A stretch of 64,000 nucleotides of DNA from JALCRY01 sp050946575 (GCA_050946575.1 JBMNVB010000001.1:186001-250000), one strand, 5' to 3'. Shown: positions 25,370-34,930, counted from the stretch's first letter. Program-made: numbers and translations. Notes: generated by a model not told the origin, from the sequence alone.

Positions 25370-27851
25370 AGAGCGGAGGATCAGACTTATATGTATCCTG
25401 ATCCCGGTCGCGGCCGCCGCAATGATCCTGATCATCCAGTTTGCCGGTCCCGGCGTTCCCGGCAGCAGAGTCGACTGGCTCGAACAGCACGCGGCGTTCG
25501 CAGACTATTTCAGAAAAAGGTTCTATCAGACTCACGACCTGTTCCCTCAGTTCGCGTCCGGCATCGGCGGCGGGCAGAACATATATAATTTCGCGTATTA
25601 CGGCCTGTTCAGCCCGTTCGTCCTCCTGTCATATCTTTTTCCGTTCATCCCGATGGAAGCCTGGCTGACGGGGATCGGCGCGGCGGCGCAGGCAGCGGAC
25701 GGAGTGCTCTGCTTCATATGGCTCAAGAGGCGATTCCCGGATGTCACGGCGTGCTTCTGCGCCCTTATCCTCGAACTTTCGACCGCGATCACGTTCCATT
25801 CGTATTTCCAGATCATGTTCGCAGACTACATGCCGTTCCTGCTGCTGATACTGATCGGCGCCGATCCTGCGCAGGAGCAGGATGACGGACGGCTGAAGAG
25901 GCGCGGCGCGCTGCTTATGGCGGCGGGCTCGCTGCTCGTGATCCTTACAAGCTACTATTACTCTCCCGCATCAATGCTTACGGTCATTGTCTATCTTTTT
26001 ATGACGACGCCGGGCGGTGAAAAATATTTCCGGAGAACGCTGCGGCGTTTCCTGCCGGCCGTTTACGGATGCCTGCTTTCCCTGTTCTACGTCGTTCCGG
26101 TATTCTGCGCGATACTCGGAGGGCGCGGCAGCGGGACTGCGGCGCAGGATCTGTCAGCCCTGAATATCGCGGCGGGCAACTTCCTCTACAGTCCCTACGG
26201 GCTCGGTCTCACGGCTCTTCCCCTTTTCGCCGTATGCATCCGGCTCGTATCGGGGCGCCGCAGGGAAGCGTTCGTTTCGCTGATGATCGCGGCGGCTATG
26301 ATCATACCGGCCTTTGCCTGGGTCATGAACGGCGGGCTGTACGCCCGGAGCAAGATCTTCATACCGATGCTCCCGCTTGTCGCGATGCTGTGCGCCGGAC
26401 TTTTCGAGGATATCCGCGAACGGAAGATATCCCCGCGGAGGCTCACAGCAGGATGCGCCGTCTGCATTCTCGCAGCGGCTGCCGGGGCGTCCGCTCTTCC
26501 CCGCGCCGGGCTGGCGCTGCTCGCGGCGGATCTTGTGATAAGCGCGGCGGCGCTCTTCAGATACTGCCGGTCGCGCAGCTTCCGCTCTCTCATGCCCGCT
26601 CTTGTTTTGATTCTCTGCGTTTCCGCGGGCACGGCGATGTATTCGTACGGAGGACAGACATCCCGGGCATTGCTGCGGCAGGTGCAGGACCCCGCCGTCG
26701 GAAGCATGATCAGGGCGGCGGCAGAAAGCGAAGGCTCCGCGGTGCGCACGGTCGTGCACGGGAGCTATAAGTATGAAAAGGCCTGCGTGAACAGGACCGC
26801 CGCCGCGGGACAGCTTTCGACGACCGTGTATTCCTCGCTTTCGAATCCCCATTACCGAAAGTTCATGAAAGACATCTGCCTGCCGTGTCAGGCGCGGAAC
26901 AGGCTCTGCGTGAAAGAGCAGCACGATCTGCTGTTCCTGAGATTCATGGGCGTGAAATATATCGTCAGCAGCACAGGCGGCAGCGCACAGATCAGCGAAA
27001 ACAAAAACGCCGCGCCGATGTTCTATGTCACGGACCGGACGGCGGCGCAGGATGATTTCGCGGGACTTTCGTGGCAGCAGAAGCAGATCGCTCTTTGCGA
27101 GTACGCGTTCGTCCCCGGAGGAAGCGGTTCGGTGAAAGTCCCGATCTCAAAAATCAATGCAGAGTTCACGGGGATCGACAGCTCGGACGGAGGCATCGTT
27201 AAAGTCAATGCGAGAAAACCGGTGCACGGTACGCTCCGGCTGTCGCGGCCGGTGCGGGCCGGCGAGACGCTGTTCATATCTTTCAGAGTGAAAAACAATT
27301 CCGGCGGGAGCGACGCGGCCGTTACGATAGACGGTGTACGCAATACGAAGAGCCGCGGGGAGAAATACGGCAGGCAGTACATGTATGATAACGGGAATAA
27401 GGTATTCCATTATACGATCAGTGCGAAGGCCGGGACGCGCACTCTTCCTGTCACATTTGACAGCGGCGATCTTGAGATCAGAGGCATCTCGGTTAGCACC
27501 GGGAGCGTGGACGAAAATATGAGTTCGTCGCTTTACAGCAGTCCGGTCAGGATGAAAGAGCTGACGGACGGGAACGGTTTTGAAGGAACGGTGAGCGCCA
27601 GCGGTTCATGGCTGATCACGTCCCTTCCGTATGACTGCGGATTCCGCGTCACGGCGGACGGCAGGGAAGTCAGAACGAAGATCGTGAATGACGGGTTCCT
27701 CGGTGCAGGGCTGCCGGAGGGATGTACGCATATCAGGATAGAATACCGCGCGCAGGGCAGCGCGGCCGGAGCGGCGTCATCCGCGGCCGTCATCGCCGCG
27801 GGCATTGTTTATGCGGCCGTGCGGAGGAAAAGGCTCAGCGGTCAGGCCTGA
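25362..27851 (+). CDS. YfhO-family GT-C type membrane glycosyltransferase
   Basis: About 829 aa from the ATG at 25362; an ATG at 25341 would add seven residues. About 11-13 membrane helices fill the first 440 residues, with VDWLEQHAAFADYFRKRF after the first helix (the position of the family's catalytic acid loop). The rest is a large extracellular beta-rich part and a final C-terminal helix with a basic end. Bacillus YfhO adds GlcNAc to lipoteichoic acid from an undecaprenyl carrier. The gene ends by overlapping the convergent AraC gene by 10 bp. Confidence 0.85.
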   Translation: MLRERRIRLICILIPVAAAAMILIIQFAGPGVPGSRVDWLEQHAAFADYFRKRFYQTHDLFPQFASGIGGGQNIYNFAYYGLFSPFVLLSYLFPFIPMEAWLTGIGAAAQAADGVLCFIWLKRRFPDVTACFCALILELSTAITFHSYFQIMFADYMPFLLLILIGADPAQEQDDGRLKRRGALLMAAGSLLVILTSYYYSPASMLTVIVYLFMTTPGGEKYFRRTLRRFLPAVYGCLLSLFYVVPVFCAILGGRGSGTAAQDLSALNIAAGNFLYSPYGLGLTALPLFAVCIRLVSGRRREAFVSLMIAAAMIIPAFAWVMNGGLYARSKIFIPMLPLVAMLCAGLFEDIRERKISPRRLTAGCAVCILAAAAGASALPRAGLALLAADLVISAAALFRYCRSRSFRSLMPALVLILCVSAGTAMYSYGGQTSRALLRQVQDPAVGSMIRAAAESEGSAVRTVVHGSYKYEKACVNRTAAAGQLSTTVYSSLSNPHYRKFMKDICLPCQARNRLCVKEQHDLLFLRFMGVKYIVSSTGGSAQISENKNAAPMFYVTDRTAAQDDFAGLSWQQKQIALCEYAFVPGGSGSVKVPISKINAEFTGIDSSDGGIVKVNARKPVHGTLRLSRPVRAGETLFISFRVKNNSGGSDAAVTIDGVRNTKSRGEKYGRQYMYDNGNKVFHYTISAKAGTRTLPVTFDSGDLEIRGISVSTGSVDENMSSSLYSSPVRMKELTDGNGFEGTVSASGSWLITSLPYDCGFRVTADGREVRTKIVNDGFLGAGLPEGCTHIRIEYRAQGSAAGAASSAAVIAAGIVYAAVRRKRLSGQA

Positions 27852-28723
27852 CGGCGGTACCGGAGCGGCGTCATGCCGAACTGCTCTCTGAACGCTTTAA
27901 TGAAATAGCTCGCCGAACTGAAGCCGCATGTGTAGGCAACATCGCTGACCGAAAGATCCGTCCCTGTCAGGAGCCCGGTGCTTTTTTCGAGTCTGTATTC
28001 GCGGAGATATGTAAATACGGATCTGCCGGTGTATTTCCTGAATATCCTGCAGCATTCGCTCTCTGCGTAGGAAGCTGCCGCGGCAATGTCCTTAAGCGTG
28101 ATCTTATTGCCGTAGTTTTCCGCTATAAAATTTATTATGCTCCGGACTGCCGGATTCGCGCGGGATCTTTTCCGCGGCTCCGGCGCTTTTTCGCTGTGCT
28201 CCAGAACGGAAGCCGTGATGAGAAGGACGCCTGCGGCCTGGCTCAGTTCCGCGCCCGCACCGCCCCGCCTGCCGGCCTCATATATCATCCGTATCTTTTC
28301 CAGGACGTCCGCGTGCCAGGGCTCTTCCTTTTCAAGGATCAGATGTGTCAGTGTCGTATTGCGGGGATCTTCGAAAATACGGGCTGTCACGCTTTCGGGA
28401 AGAGCGCCGAACAGGCGCCTTCCCGCATCAATGCATATATACGAACTGTCGGGATCTCCGTGCGGCGATGCCATGTGGAGCTGCCCGCTGTTGATGAAAA
28501 TGCCGTTTCCTTCTTCTATCAGGCACTGCACGTCATTTACATGGAACAGGATCCCGCCGTGATCGACGAGGCAGAATTGCAGTTCATCATGCCAGTGCAA
28601 TTTCGTGAAGCCGATCACGTTCCTGCTCATTACGGAATGATAGACGGCGAGCGGGAAGCTCCCGCTGCTGTGGATGGTCTTTTCGCGGTTGTCTTTATCT
28701 ACGCGTATATCGGTTATCTGCAT
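27842..28723 (-). CDS. AraC-family transcriptional regulator
   Basis: 293 aa with GGAGGCGGGAC upstream of the ATG. The N-terminal cupin has LHWHDELQFCLVDHGG near residues 42-57. The C-terminal AraC pair of HTH motifs spans about 190-290 (ITLKDIAAAASYAESECCRI; VSDVAYTCGFSSASYFIKAF). It is divergent from the M20 amidohydrolase gene and likely controls it in response to a small ligand. An inverted repeat sits between the two genes. Confidence 0.92.
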   Translation of the reverse strand: MQITDIRVDKDNREKTIHSSGSFPLAVYHSVMSRNVIGFTKLHWHDELQFCLVDHGGILFHVNDVQCLIEEGNGIFINSGQLHMASPHGDPDSSYICIDAGRRLFGALPESVTARIFEDPRNTTLTHLILEKEEPWHADVLEKIRMIYEAGRRGGAGAELSQAAGVLLITASVLEHSEKAPEPRKRSRANPAVRSIINFIAENYGNKITLKDIAAAASYAESECCRIFRKYTGRSVFTYLREYRLEKSTGLLTGTDLSVSDVAYTCGFSSASYFIKAFREQFGMTPLRYRRQA

Positions 28724-28801
28724 GTCCCGCCTCCTGCATTGATATACTTCATCATATCACGCGAATCTCAATATTGTTATATTTTCGGGCAATAATAGTA
28801 T

Positions 28802-28829
28802 ATATCCGCGGCGGCCGGGCGGATATAAT
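28802..28829 (+). promoter_or_regulatory. Inverted repeat over a possible -10 of the M20 gene
   Basis: ATATCCGC (28802-28809) and GCGGATAT (28819-28826) are perfect complements. The right arm overlaps TATAAT (28824-28829), 40 bp before the M20 start. This is a candidate operator for the divergent AraC protein or another repressor. Confidence 0.5.
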
Positions 28830-28868
28830 GATAACAGAAATGCAAAGGGAGATCGTAAGGAGGAATCA

Positions 28869-30032
28869 ATGGCGGACAGACAGGGATTTGAAAAGCAGCT
28901 TATTGAATGGCGGCATTATCTTCACAGGAATCCGGAAACGGCGTTCAATGAAAAGGACACGGCGGCGTTCCTCGCGAAGGAATTCAGAACTATGGGCCTT
29001 GACGTGACTGAAGGGATAGGCGGGACCGGGCTCGTGGCCGTGCTCAGAAGGGACGGATCAGGCCGCGTGATCGGACTCAGGAGCGACATCGACGCGAATC
29101 CGATCGACGAGCAGGGAGATCCGGAATGGAAGTCGACAAGGAAGGGCGCTATGCACGCGTGCGGTCATGACGGCCATATGGCGCAGCTGCTCGGCGCCGC
29201 GAAGATACTTTCGGAGTCGGAAGACCTGAAAGGCACGGTCTGCTTCGTGCTGCAGCCGGCGGAAGAGCCCGGGCAAGGCGCGCAGGCGATAATAGATGAC
29301 GGTCTGTTCGACCGTTTCCCGATGGACGAGATATACGGTCTGCACAATATCCCGGCCATCCCGGCCGGAAGAGTGCATGTGAGGGCTGGGGGCATCATGG
29401 CGAGCGAGGACGATTTCAGGATAGTGATCCGCGGAAAAGGCGCGCATGCCTCGAGTCCTCATATGGGCAGGGATCCGCTCTTGACGGCGGCGGAGATAAT
29501 CGTCGCGCTGCAGACTGTCGTGTCGAGGACGGCGAATCCTCTTCAGCCGGCGGTCGTATCATGCACGGAGCTCCTGAGCGACGGCGCCCACAATGCGATA
29601 CCGTCGAATGTCACGATCCTCGGGGACACCAGGAGCTATTCGCCTGAGATGCAGGCATTGATAGAAGAAAGGATGCGCTCGATATGCGGGCACATCTGCG
29701 AAATGAACGGCGCGGGATGCGAATTCGAATATACACACGAGTTCGCGCCGACAATAAATTCAGAGGAGCAGGCGGACGCTGTCGCCCGGGCCGCGGCGCG
29801 TATCGTCGGGCCGGAGAACGTTGACGGCGCGTGCGAGCCGGTCATGATCTCGGAGGACTTCGCTCATTATCTGGAGCATGTCCCGGGCGCGTTCTTCTTC
29901 CTCGGCAGCGGGAAGTCGGAGAACGTCACGGAGAATATAATGCTGCATAACGCTAATTACGACTATAACGATTCCATACTTGTGACGGGCGCTGAAGTGC
30001 TCGCGGAAACGGCGCTCAGCCGTCTCGGATAA
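28869..30032 (+). CDS. M20D-family amidohydrolase (N-acyl amino acid hydrolase type)
   Basis: 387 aa with GGAGGAATCA upstream. Metal-site motifs: GLRSDIDANPI near residue 75, HACGHDGHMA near 98-107, PAEEPGQGA near 135, GLHN near 160, and HN/SEDF near the C-terminus. The inserted dimerisation domain contains GKGAHASSPHMGRDP. Members cleave N-acyl or aromatic amides such as hippurate, N-acetyl-amino acids or IAA conjugates. It is followed after 18 bp by diaminopropionate ammonia-lyase, so it may release an amino acid for that enzyme. Confidence 0.9.
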   Translation: MADRQGFEKQLIEWRHYLHRNPETAFNEKDTAAFLAKEFRTMGLDVTEGIGGTGLVAVLRRDGSGRVIGLRSDIDANPIDEQGDPEWKSTRKGAMHACGHDGHMAQLLGAAKILSESEDLKGTVCFVLQPAEEPGQGAQAIIDDGLFDRFPMDEIYGLHNIPAIPAGRVHVRAGGIMASEDDFRIVIRGKGAHASSPHMGRDPLLTAAEIIVALQTVVSRTANPLQPAVVSCTELLSDGAHNAIPSNVTILGDTRSYSPEMQALIEERMRSICGHICEMNGAGCEFEYTHEFAPTINSEEQADAVARAAARIVGPENVDGACEPVMISEDFAHYLEHVPGAFFFLGSGKSENVTENIMLHNANYDYNDSILVTGAEVLAETALSRLG

Positions 30033-30050
30033 CGGAAAGGAGATATATCA

Positions 30051-31253
30051 ATGCAGGAGTGCATCAAAGCAGTGAGTCTTTCTCACGGCGGAAAGCTGTC
30101 GGATACGTCTCAGTTCGGCAGGGAAGCGGCGGAGAAGGCGAATGAGTTCCACCGCAGTATTCCCGGATATGGACCGACGCCGCTCGCGGATCTTAAGTGC
30201 CTCGCGGGGGCGCTCGGCATTGATTCGCTTTATGTGAAGGACGAAAGCTTCAGGTTCGGTCTGAACGCTTTCAAGGGGCTCGGCGGGAGCTTCTGCATCG
30301 CGAGCTGCATAGCGAAGAAGCTCGGCATGGATATAAGCGAGCTCCCGTACGACAGGATCACGAGCCCGGAGATAAAGGAGAAGATCCGTGATATTACATT
30401 CGTGACCGCTACGGACGGGAACCACGGGCGCGGGATCGCGTGGACCGCGAAGCAGCTCGGCGTGAAAGCCGTCGTGTACATGCCCTCGGGCAGCTCGAAG
30501 GAACGGCTGGAGAATATAAGGAAACTCGGGGCAGAAGCCGAGATCACCGACCTGAATTACGACGATGCCGTCCGCTACGCCGCGGAGCAGGGCCGCAGAA
30601 ACGGATGGGTGCTCGTGCAGGATACGTCGTGGGAAGGCTATACGGAGATACCGGGCTGGATCATGCAGGGATACACGACGATGGCAAATGAGGCAGCAAT
30701 GCAGCTTGGCGATGTCAGGCCGACTCACATTTTCCTCCAGGCCGGCGTCGGCGCGATGTCCGGAGCGGTCACGGGCTATTTCACCTCGCTGTACGGTGAC
30801 GCCGGAAGACCGGTGATCACTGTCGTCGAACCGAACAGGGCTGACTGCCTGTACCGCACGGCCGCGGCGGGAGACGGGAAGCTGCATACGGTCACGGGCG
30901 ATATGGATTCGATCATGGCCGGGCTCTGCTGCGGAGAGCCGTGCACGATCGGCTGGGAGATACTCCGCGACCACGCGGATCACTTCGTTTCAATGCCGGA
31001 CTGGGTCGCGGCGAAGGGCATGCGCGTGCTCGGGAACCCGCTCGGGGATGATCCGCGCGTCATTTCCGGCGAAAGCGGCGCCGCAACGACGGGACTCGTC
31101 GCGGAGCTCATGCAGAATGAGAGTCTGGACTGGCTGAGAGAACAGATCGGCATCGACGAAAATTCGCGCGTTCTCTGTTTCTCGACAGAAGGCGACACGG
31201 ACCGGGAGAATTACAGGCGCATCGTCTGGGACGGACTGTATCCGAGTTTCTGA
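30051..31253 (+). CDS. dpaL: Diaminopropionate ammonia-lyase
   Basis: 400 aa, with AAAGGAGATATATCA before the ATG. It is a fold-type II PLP enzyme with the DpaL hallmarks KDESFRFGLNAFKGLGGS (PLP Lys75) and TATDGNHGRGIAWTAKQLG. The family converts D- or L-2,3-diaminopropionate to pyruvate and two ammonia. It forms an apparent two-gene unit with the M20 amidohydrolase. A GC-rich hairpin follows. Confidence 0.93.
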   Translation: MQECIKAVSLSHGGKLSDTSQFGREAAEKANEFHRSIPGYGPTPLADLKCLAGALGIDSLYVKDESFRFGLNAFKGLGGSFCIASCIAKKLGMDISELPYDRITSPEIKEKIRDITFVTATDGNHGRGIAWTAKQLGVKAVVYMPSGSSKERLENIRKLGAEAEITDLNYDDAVRYAAEQGRRNGWVLVQDTSWEGYTEIPGWIMQGYTTMANEAAMQLGDVRPTHIFLQAGVGAMSGAVTGYFTSLYGDAGRPVITVVEPNRADCLYRTAAAGDGKLHTVTGDMDSIMAGLCCGEPCTIGWEILRDHADHFVSMPDWVAAKGMRVLGNPLGDDPRVISGESGAATTGLVAELMQNESLDWLREQIGIDENSRVLCFSTEGDTDRENYRRIVWDGLYPSF

Positions 31254-31261
31254 CAGGCGCG

Positions 31262-31312
31262 GCGGCCGGCTGCATCCGGCCGCTTGTCCAGCTGACAGCG
31301 CTGCTCTATAAT
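31262..31312 (+). promoter_or_regulatory. Hairpin then promoter of the MocR gene
   Basis: GCGGCCGG/CCGGCCGC (31262-31269, 31276-31283) forms an 8-bp stem without a T run. A near-consensus promoter follows at once: TTGTCC (31284-31289), 17 bp, TATAAT (31307-31312). The leader then holds a second strong stem (GGAGCG, CCCGGTG with CACCGGG, CGCTCC, 31333-31366) of unknown role. Confidence 0.7.
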
Positions 31313-31386
31313 TGACTCATGGACCGGTCTGAGGAGCGGCCCCGGTGATAATGCACCGGGCGCTCCCGGCCTGAAAGGAAAACAAT

Positions 31387-32760
31387 ATGCCTGTGAATTC
31401 TTTTGACGATTATCCGATGTCGTGGAAACCTGAGATAGACCGGAGCAAGACCATTTACAAATCGCTCGCGGAGCAGCTTGAGCAGGATATCGCTTCCGGA
31501 AAACTGCTCCCGGGCACGATGCTCCCTCCGCAGAGGGAACTGGCCGATTATCTGGACATCAACCTCGCGACCGTGGCGAAGGCGTTCAAGATCTGCTCTG
31601 AGAAGGGGATCCTGAGTTCGGCCGTCGGGCGCGGTACTTACGTCGCCTACAATGCCGCGGCCAGGATCTCATCCTCGTTCGACGAAAAGGACGAAGTGAT
31701 AGAGATGGGCGTGATGATGCCGGAAACCATACAGCAGGAAGAGATCAATGCACTGCTGAAGGAGATCCTCGGCGAGGGCGATTACGGCCGTTTTTTCCAG
31801 TACAGCATTCACGTTGACAGCTGGCAGAGGAGCGCGGCCGCGGATCTGCTCGGGCAGTACGGATGCAGCGTCCCGCCTGAGCGCGTATGCTTCTCGAACG
31901 GGGCGCAGAACATACTTGCCGCGATCATGGGCGGGACATTCAGGCCGGGCGACAGGATCGGGACCGATCCGTTCGTCTACGCGGGGCTGAAGGGCATCGC
32001 CTCGATGTTCGGCGTAAGGCTCGTGCGCGTGGACAGCGAGGGCGGCGAGATGACGGAGGACGGCATCAGGTATGCAGTCAGAAACGAGGGGATCAGGGCT
32101 CTTTACATCATGCCGGACTGTCAGAATCCGACGACGCATATGATGAGCGTGGAAGGGCGCGGGATGATCGCGCGGGTCGCGGACGAGCTCGGTCTGATCG
32201 TGATCGAGGACAGCATGGACAGGATCGTGCAGGAGAATGTCCGCGCATCGGTCTATTCAATGATCCCGGACAGGACATTCTTTGTGCTGAGCCTTTCGAA
32301 GGCGATAAATCCGGCGCTCAGGCTCGCGTATACCGCTGTGCCGGAAAAATATCTGGAAGCGACCGAAACAGCACTATATAATATGAACCTGTCGCTCTCG
32401 GCATTGCTGCTTGAAATAGCGTCGCGTCTCATCGTCTCCGGCCGCATCGATGATGTAGTGCGGCAGCGAAGGGCCGGGATAAGAGAGCGGAATGCCATAA
32501 CGGATAAGATCTTAGCAGGTTACGATATACGCGGGAATGATCTGAACCTCGGCCGGTGGCTGATCCTGCCTGACGGGATGACGGGAGCGGCATTTGAAGA
32601 GGCGGCAATGCAGAGAGGCGTGTCCGTCTACGGTTCCGGCCGTTTCGCCGTCGGGGCCGAGATGCCGTGTGAAGCTGCGAGGATAGCGATCTGTTCTCCG
32701 TCGGATACGGACAAACTTAAAAAGGGACTCGGGATACTGAAGGAAATACTTGAAGGCTGA
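31387..32760 (+). CDS. MocR-type GntR regulator with aminotransferase domain
   Basis: 457 aa. Residues 20-90 are a GntR winged HTH (YKSLAEQLEQDIASGKLLPG, PPQRELADYLDINLATVAKA). From about 110 on it is a fold-type I aminotransferase with PDCQNPTTH near 240 and PLP Lys305 in LSLSKAINPALRLAY. MocR proteins sense PLP or an aldimine and regulate vitamin B6, GABA, amino-acid or transporter genes. It lies upstream of a racemase and a decarboxylase, likely targets. Confidence 0.92.
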   Translation: MPVNSFDDYPMSWKPEIDRSKTIYKSLAEQLEQDIASGKLLPGTMLPPQRELADYLDINLATVAKAFKICSEKGILSSAVGRGTYVAYNAAARISSSFDEKDEVIEMGVMMPETIQQEEINALLKEILGEGDYGRFFQYSIHVDSWQRSAAADLLGQYGCSVPPERVCFSNGAQNILAAIMGGTFRPGDRIGTDPFVYAGLKGIASMFGVRLVRVDSEGGEMTEDGIRYAVRNEGIRALYIMPDCQNPTTHMMSVEGRGMIARVADELGLIVIEDSMDRIVQENVRASVYSMIPDRTFFVLSLSKAINPALRLAYTAVPEKYLEATETALYNMNLSLSALLLEIASRLIVSGRIDDVVRQRRAGIRERNAITDKILAGYDIRGNDLNLGRWLILPDGMTGAAFEEAAMQRGVSVYGSGRFAVGAEMPCEAARIAICSPSDTDKLKKGLGILKEILEG

Positions 32761-32787
32761 AAAGTGCCGGCGGCGGCCGGCATTATT

Positions 32788-32839
32788 TCGTTTGCCAAAC
32801 GATCCAAGCATTGTTTGTCTGACTGCCCCACAGTATACT
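32788..32839 (+). promoter_or_regulatory. Palindrome and promoter upstream of the racemase
   Basis: TCGTTTGCCAAACGA (32788-32802) is a perfect 15-bp palindrome with a single central base. It is followed by -35 TTGTTT (32811-32816), 17 bp and -10 TATACT (32834-32839). It is a good operator candidate for the MocR protein encoded just upstream. Confidence 0.65.
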
Positions 32840-32862
32840 TACCGTAGAAGGTGGTGGATGAA

Positions 32863-33558
32863 ATGAAGAAATTAGGTCTTATCGGAGGCACGGGTCCGGA
32901 ATCGACGATAGAGTATTACAAGGCGCTCGAGTACGGCGTGCAGAAAAAACTCAATAAAAATTATTTTCCTCACATGGCTATCGAGAGTCTCAGCGTGTTC
33001 GAGGTACTCGATTTCTGCGACAGGGAAGCATATGACGATCTCGCCGAATATCTGATCGGCGGGATGAAGAATCTGGCGGCGGCCGGATGCGAGGTCGGGA
33101 CGCTTACGGGGATAACGCCCCATATCGTGTTCGACAAACTGCAGGAAGGCTCGCCGATCCCGGTGGTGAGCATTGTCGAGGCGGCGTGCGAATACTGCAG
33201 GGAAAAAGGATACGGGAAAATCGCACTGCTGGGGACGTATCCGACGATGACGGGGACGTTCTTCCAGAAGCCGTTCACGGCGGCGGGCATCGAGGTCGTG
33301 ACGCCGACCGAGGAGGAGAAGCAGTATATCGGAGGAAAGATCGAGTCAGAACTCGAACTCGGCAATGTCGTGAAAGAGACGCAGGACCGCGTCGCCGGTA
33401 TCGTGAACAGGCTGAAGAAGGACGAGGATATCGACGCGTTCGTGCTCGGATGCACTGAGCTGCCCCTGCTTTTCAGGGATGTAAAGATGGACATCCCGGC
33501 GATAGACGTGATGGATGTGCATATCCGGAAACTTATAGACGTTATTTGTGAAGACTGA
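32863..33558 (+). CDS. Aspartate/glutamate racemase family protein
   Basis: 231 aa from the ATG at 32863, 8 bp after AAGGTGG. The start KKLGLIGGTGPESTIEYYKA and the second catalytic region VLGCTELPLLF (Cys near residue 193) identify the family. At the first catalytic position the sequence reads TGITPHI with no cysteine; some relatives (YgeA type) also use Thr there, so broad-specificity racemase activity is possible but uncertain. It starts a unit with the decarboxylase 13 bp downstream. Confidence 0.85.
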   Translation: MKKLGLIGGTGPESTIEYYKALEYGVQKKLNKNYFPHMAIESLSVFEVLDFCDREAYDDLAEYLIGGMKNLAAAGCEVGTLTGITPHIVFDKLQEGSPIPVVSIVEAACEYCREKGYGKIALLGTYPTMTGTFFQKPFTAAGIEVVTPTEEEKQYIGGKIESELELGNVVKETQDRVAGIVNRLKKDEDIDAFVLGCTELPLLFRDVKMDIPAIDVMDVHIRKLIDVICED

Positions 33559-33571
33559 GGGGGCGGATCCG

Positions 33572-34930
33572 ATGGACAGTAAATACAGAGAGCTGCTTGA
33601 GGAAGCGCAGGAGTATTCGGAAAAGTATGTGGAAGGTGTCGCATCAATGCCCGCTTTCCCGGATGAGGAGGGTCTTTCTGCGCTCGATGAGTTCGACGAG
33701 CCGATGCCGGAACAGAGTACGGATGCGATGGAAGTGATCCGCAGACTCGAGAAAGCCGGAAGCGCCACCGTGGCGCAGATAGGAGGGCGCTGCTTCGGAT
33801 TCGTGAACGGCAGCGTGCTGCCAGCCGCGCACGCCGCGGAGTGGATCGCGGACACGTGGAACCAGAACGGATCACTCTATGTGATGTCGCCTGCAGTTTC
33901 GAAGATCGAGGATGTCTGCGAGAAGTGGATCGTCGATCTGTTCGGGCTTCCGGAAGGGACCGCGATGGGGCTCGTGACGGGATCGTCCAATGCGATAATC
34001 TGCGCTCTTGCCGCGGCAAGGAATGAGATGTACAGGCGTCAGGGCTATGATCTCAGTGCGGAAGGGTTCAGGAACGCTCCGAAGATCAGGGTCGTCGCCG
34101 GAGAGGGCGCGCATTCGGCCGTGTTTGCGGCGCTGTCTGTGCTTGGCATCGGAAAAAACGAAGTCGAGATCGTGCCGGACGACGAGTGCGGACGCATGAA
34201 GCCGGAGTGCCTGCCGGAGCTGGATGACAAAACGATACTGATCCTGCAGGCCGGACATGTGACCGGCGGACATTTCGATCCGTTCGACGAGATCTGCGAA
34301 AAGGCGAATAAGGCCGGAGCGTGGGTGCATATCGACGGAGCCTTCGGACTCTGGGCCGCCGCGTCGGAAAAGCAGAAGCACCTGACAAAAGGCATTGATA
34401 AGGCGGACTCGTTCTCGGTCGACGCTCACAAGACGCTGAATGCCGGCTACGACTGCGGCATCGTGCTCTGCAGGGACAGGGATGCTCTCGCCTCCGCACT
34501 GCAGGCGAGCGGCGCGTATATCGAATACGGCGAGAACAGAGACGGCATGCTCTATACTACTGAAATGTCAAGGCGCGGCCGCGCGCTGCCGCTGTGGGCG
34601 GTGCTGAAGCAGCTCGGGAAGAGCGGCGTAGAGCAGCTGATAGATCAGCTCTGTGACAATGCGGAGTACTTCGTCAGGGGTCTCGAAGCCGCGGGGTTCA
34701 CCGTTCCGGTACCGCCGTGCTTCAACCAGGGCATGGTGCGCTGCGGCACCCCGGAGCAGACACGCGCCGTGCTCGAAAGGATTCAGCACAGCGGCGACTG
34801 CTTCTGCAGCGGGAGCCAGTGGGACGGCGTCCCTGTGATCAGGATCAGTGTGTGCTCGTACGCAACTACTAAGGAAGATATCGACAGAAGCATCGAAGTG
34901 TTCAAAAAGGCACTTGCGGAAACTGTATGA
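33572..34930 (+). CDS. PLP-dependent group II amino-acid decarboxylase-like protein
   Basis: 452 aa from the ATG at 33572 (GAGGGGG upstream). The order of motifs fits glutamate/aromatic amino acid decarboxylases: GRCFGFVNGSVLPA near residue 70, TGSSNAIICALAAAR near 134, HIDGAFGLWAA near 253, and SVDAHKTLNAGYDCG with PLP Lys287. Substrate is not predictable; neighbours suggest a diamino or other non-protein amino acid. Some members of this group are transaminase or lyase-like, so the reaction is inferred. Confidence 0.85.
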   Translation: MDSKYRELLEEAQEYSEKYVEGVASMPAFPDEEGLSALDEFDEPMPEQSTDAMEVIRRLEKAGSATVAQIGGRCFGFVNGSVLPAAHAAEWIADTWNQNGSLYVMSPAVSKIEDVCEKWIVDLFGLPEGTAMGLVTGSSNAIICALAAARNEMYRRQGYDLSAEGFRNAPKIRVVAGEGAHSAVFAALSVLGIGKNEVEIVPDDECGRMKPECLPELDDKTILILQAGHVTGGHFDPFDEICEKANKAGAWVHIDGAFGLWAAASEKQKHLTKGIDKADSFSVDAHKTLNAGYDCGIVLCRDRDALASALQASGAYIEYGENRDGMLYTTEMSRRGRALPLWAVLKQLGKSGVEQLIDQLCDNAEYFVRGLEAAGFTVPVPPCFNQGMVRCGTPEQTRAVLERIQHSGDCFCSGSQWDGVPVIRISVCSYATTKEDIDRSIEVFKKALAETV

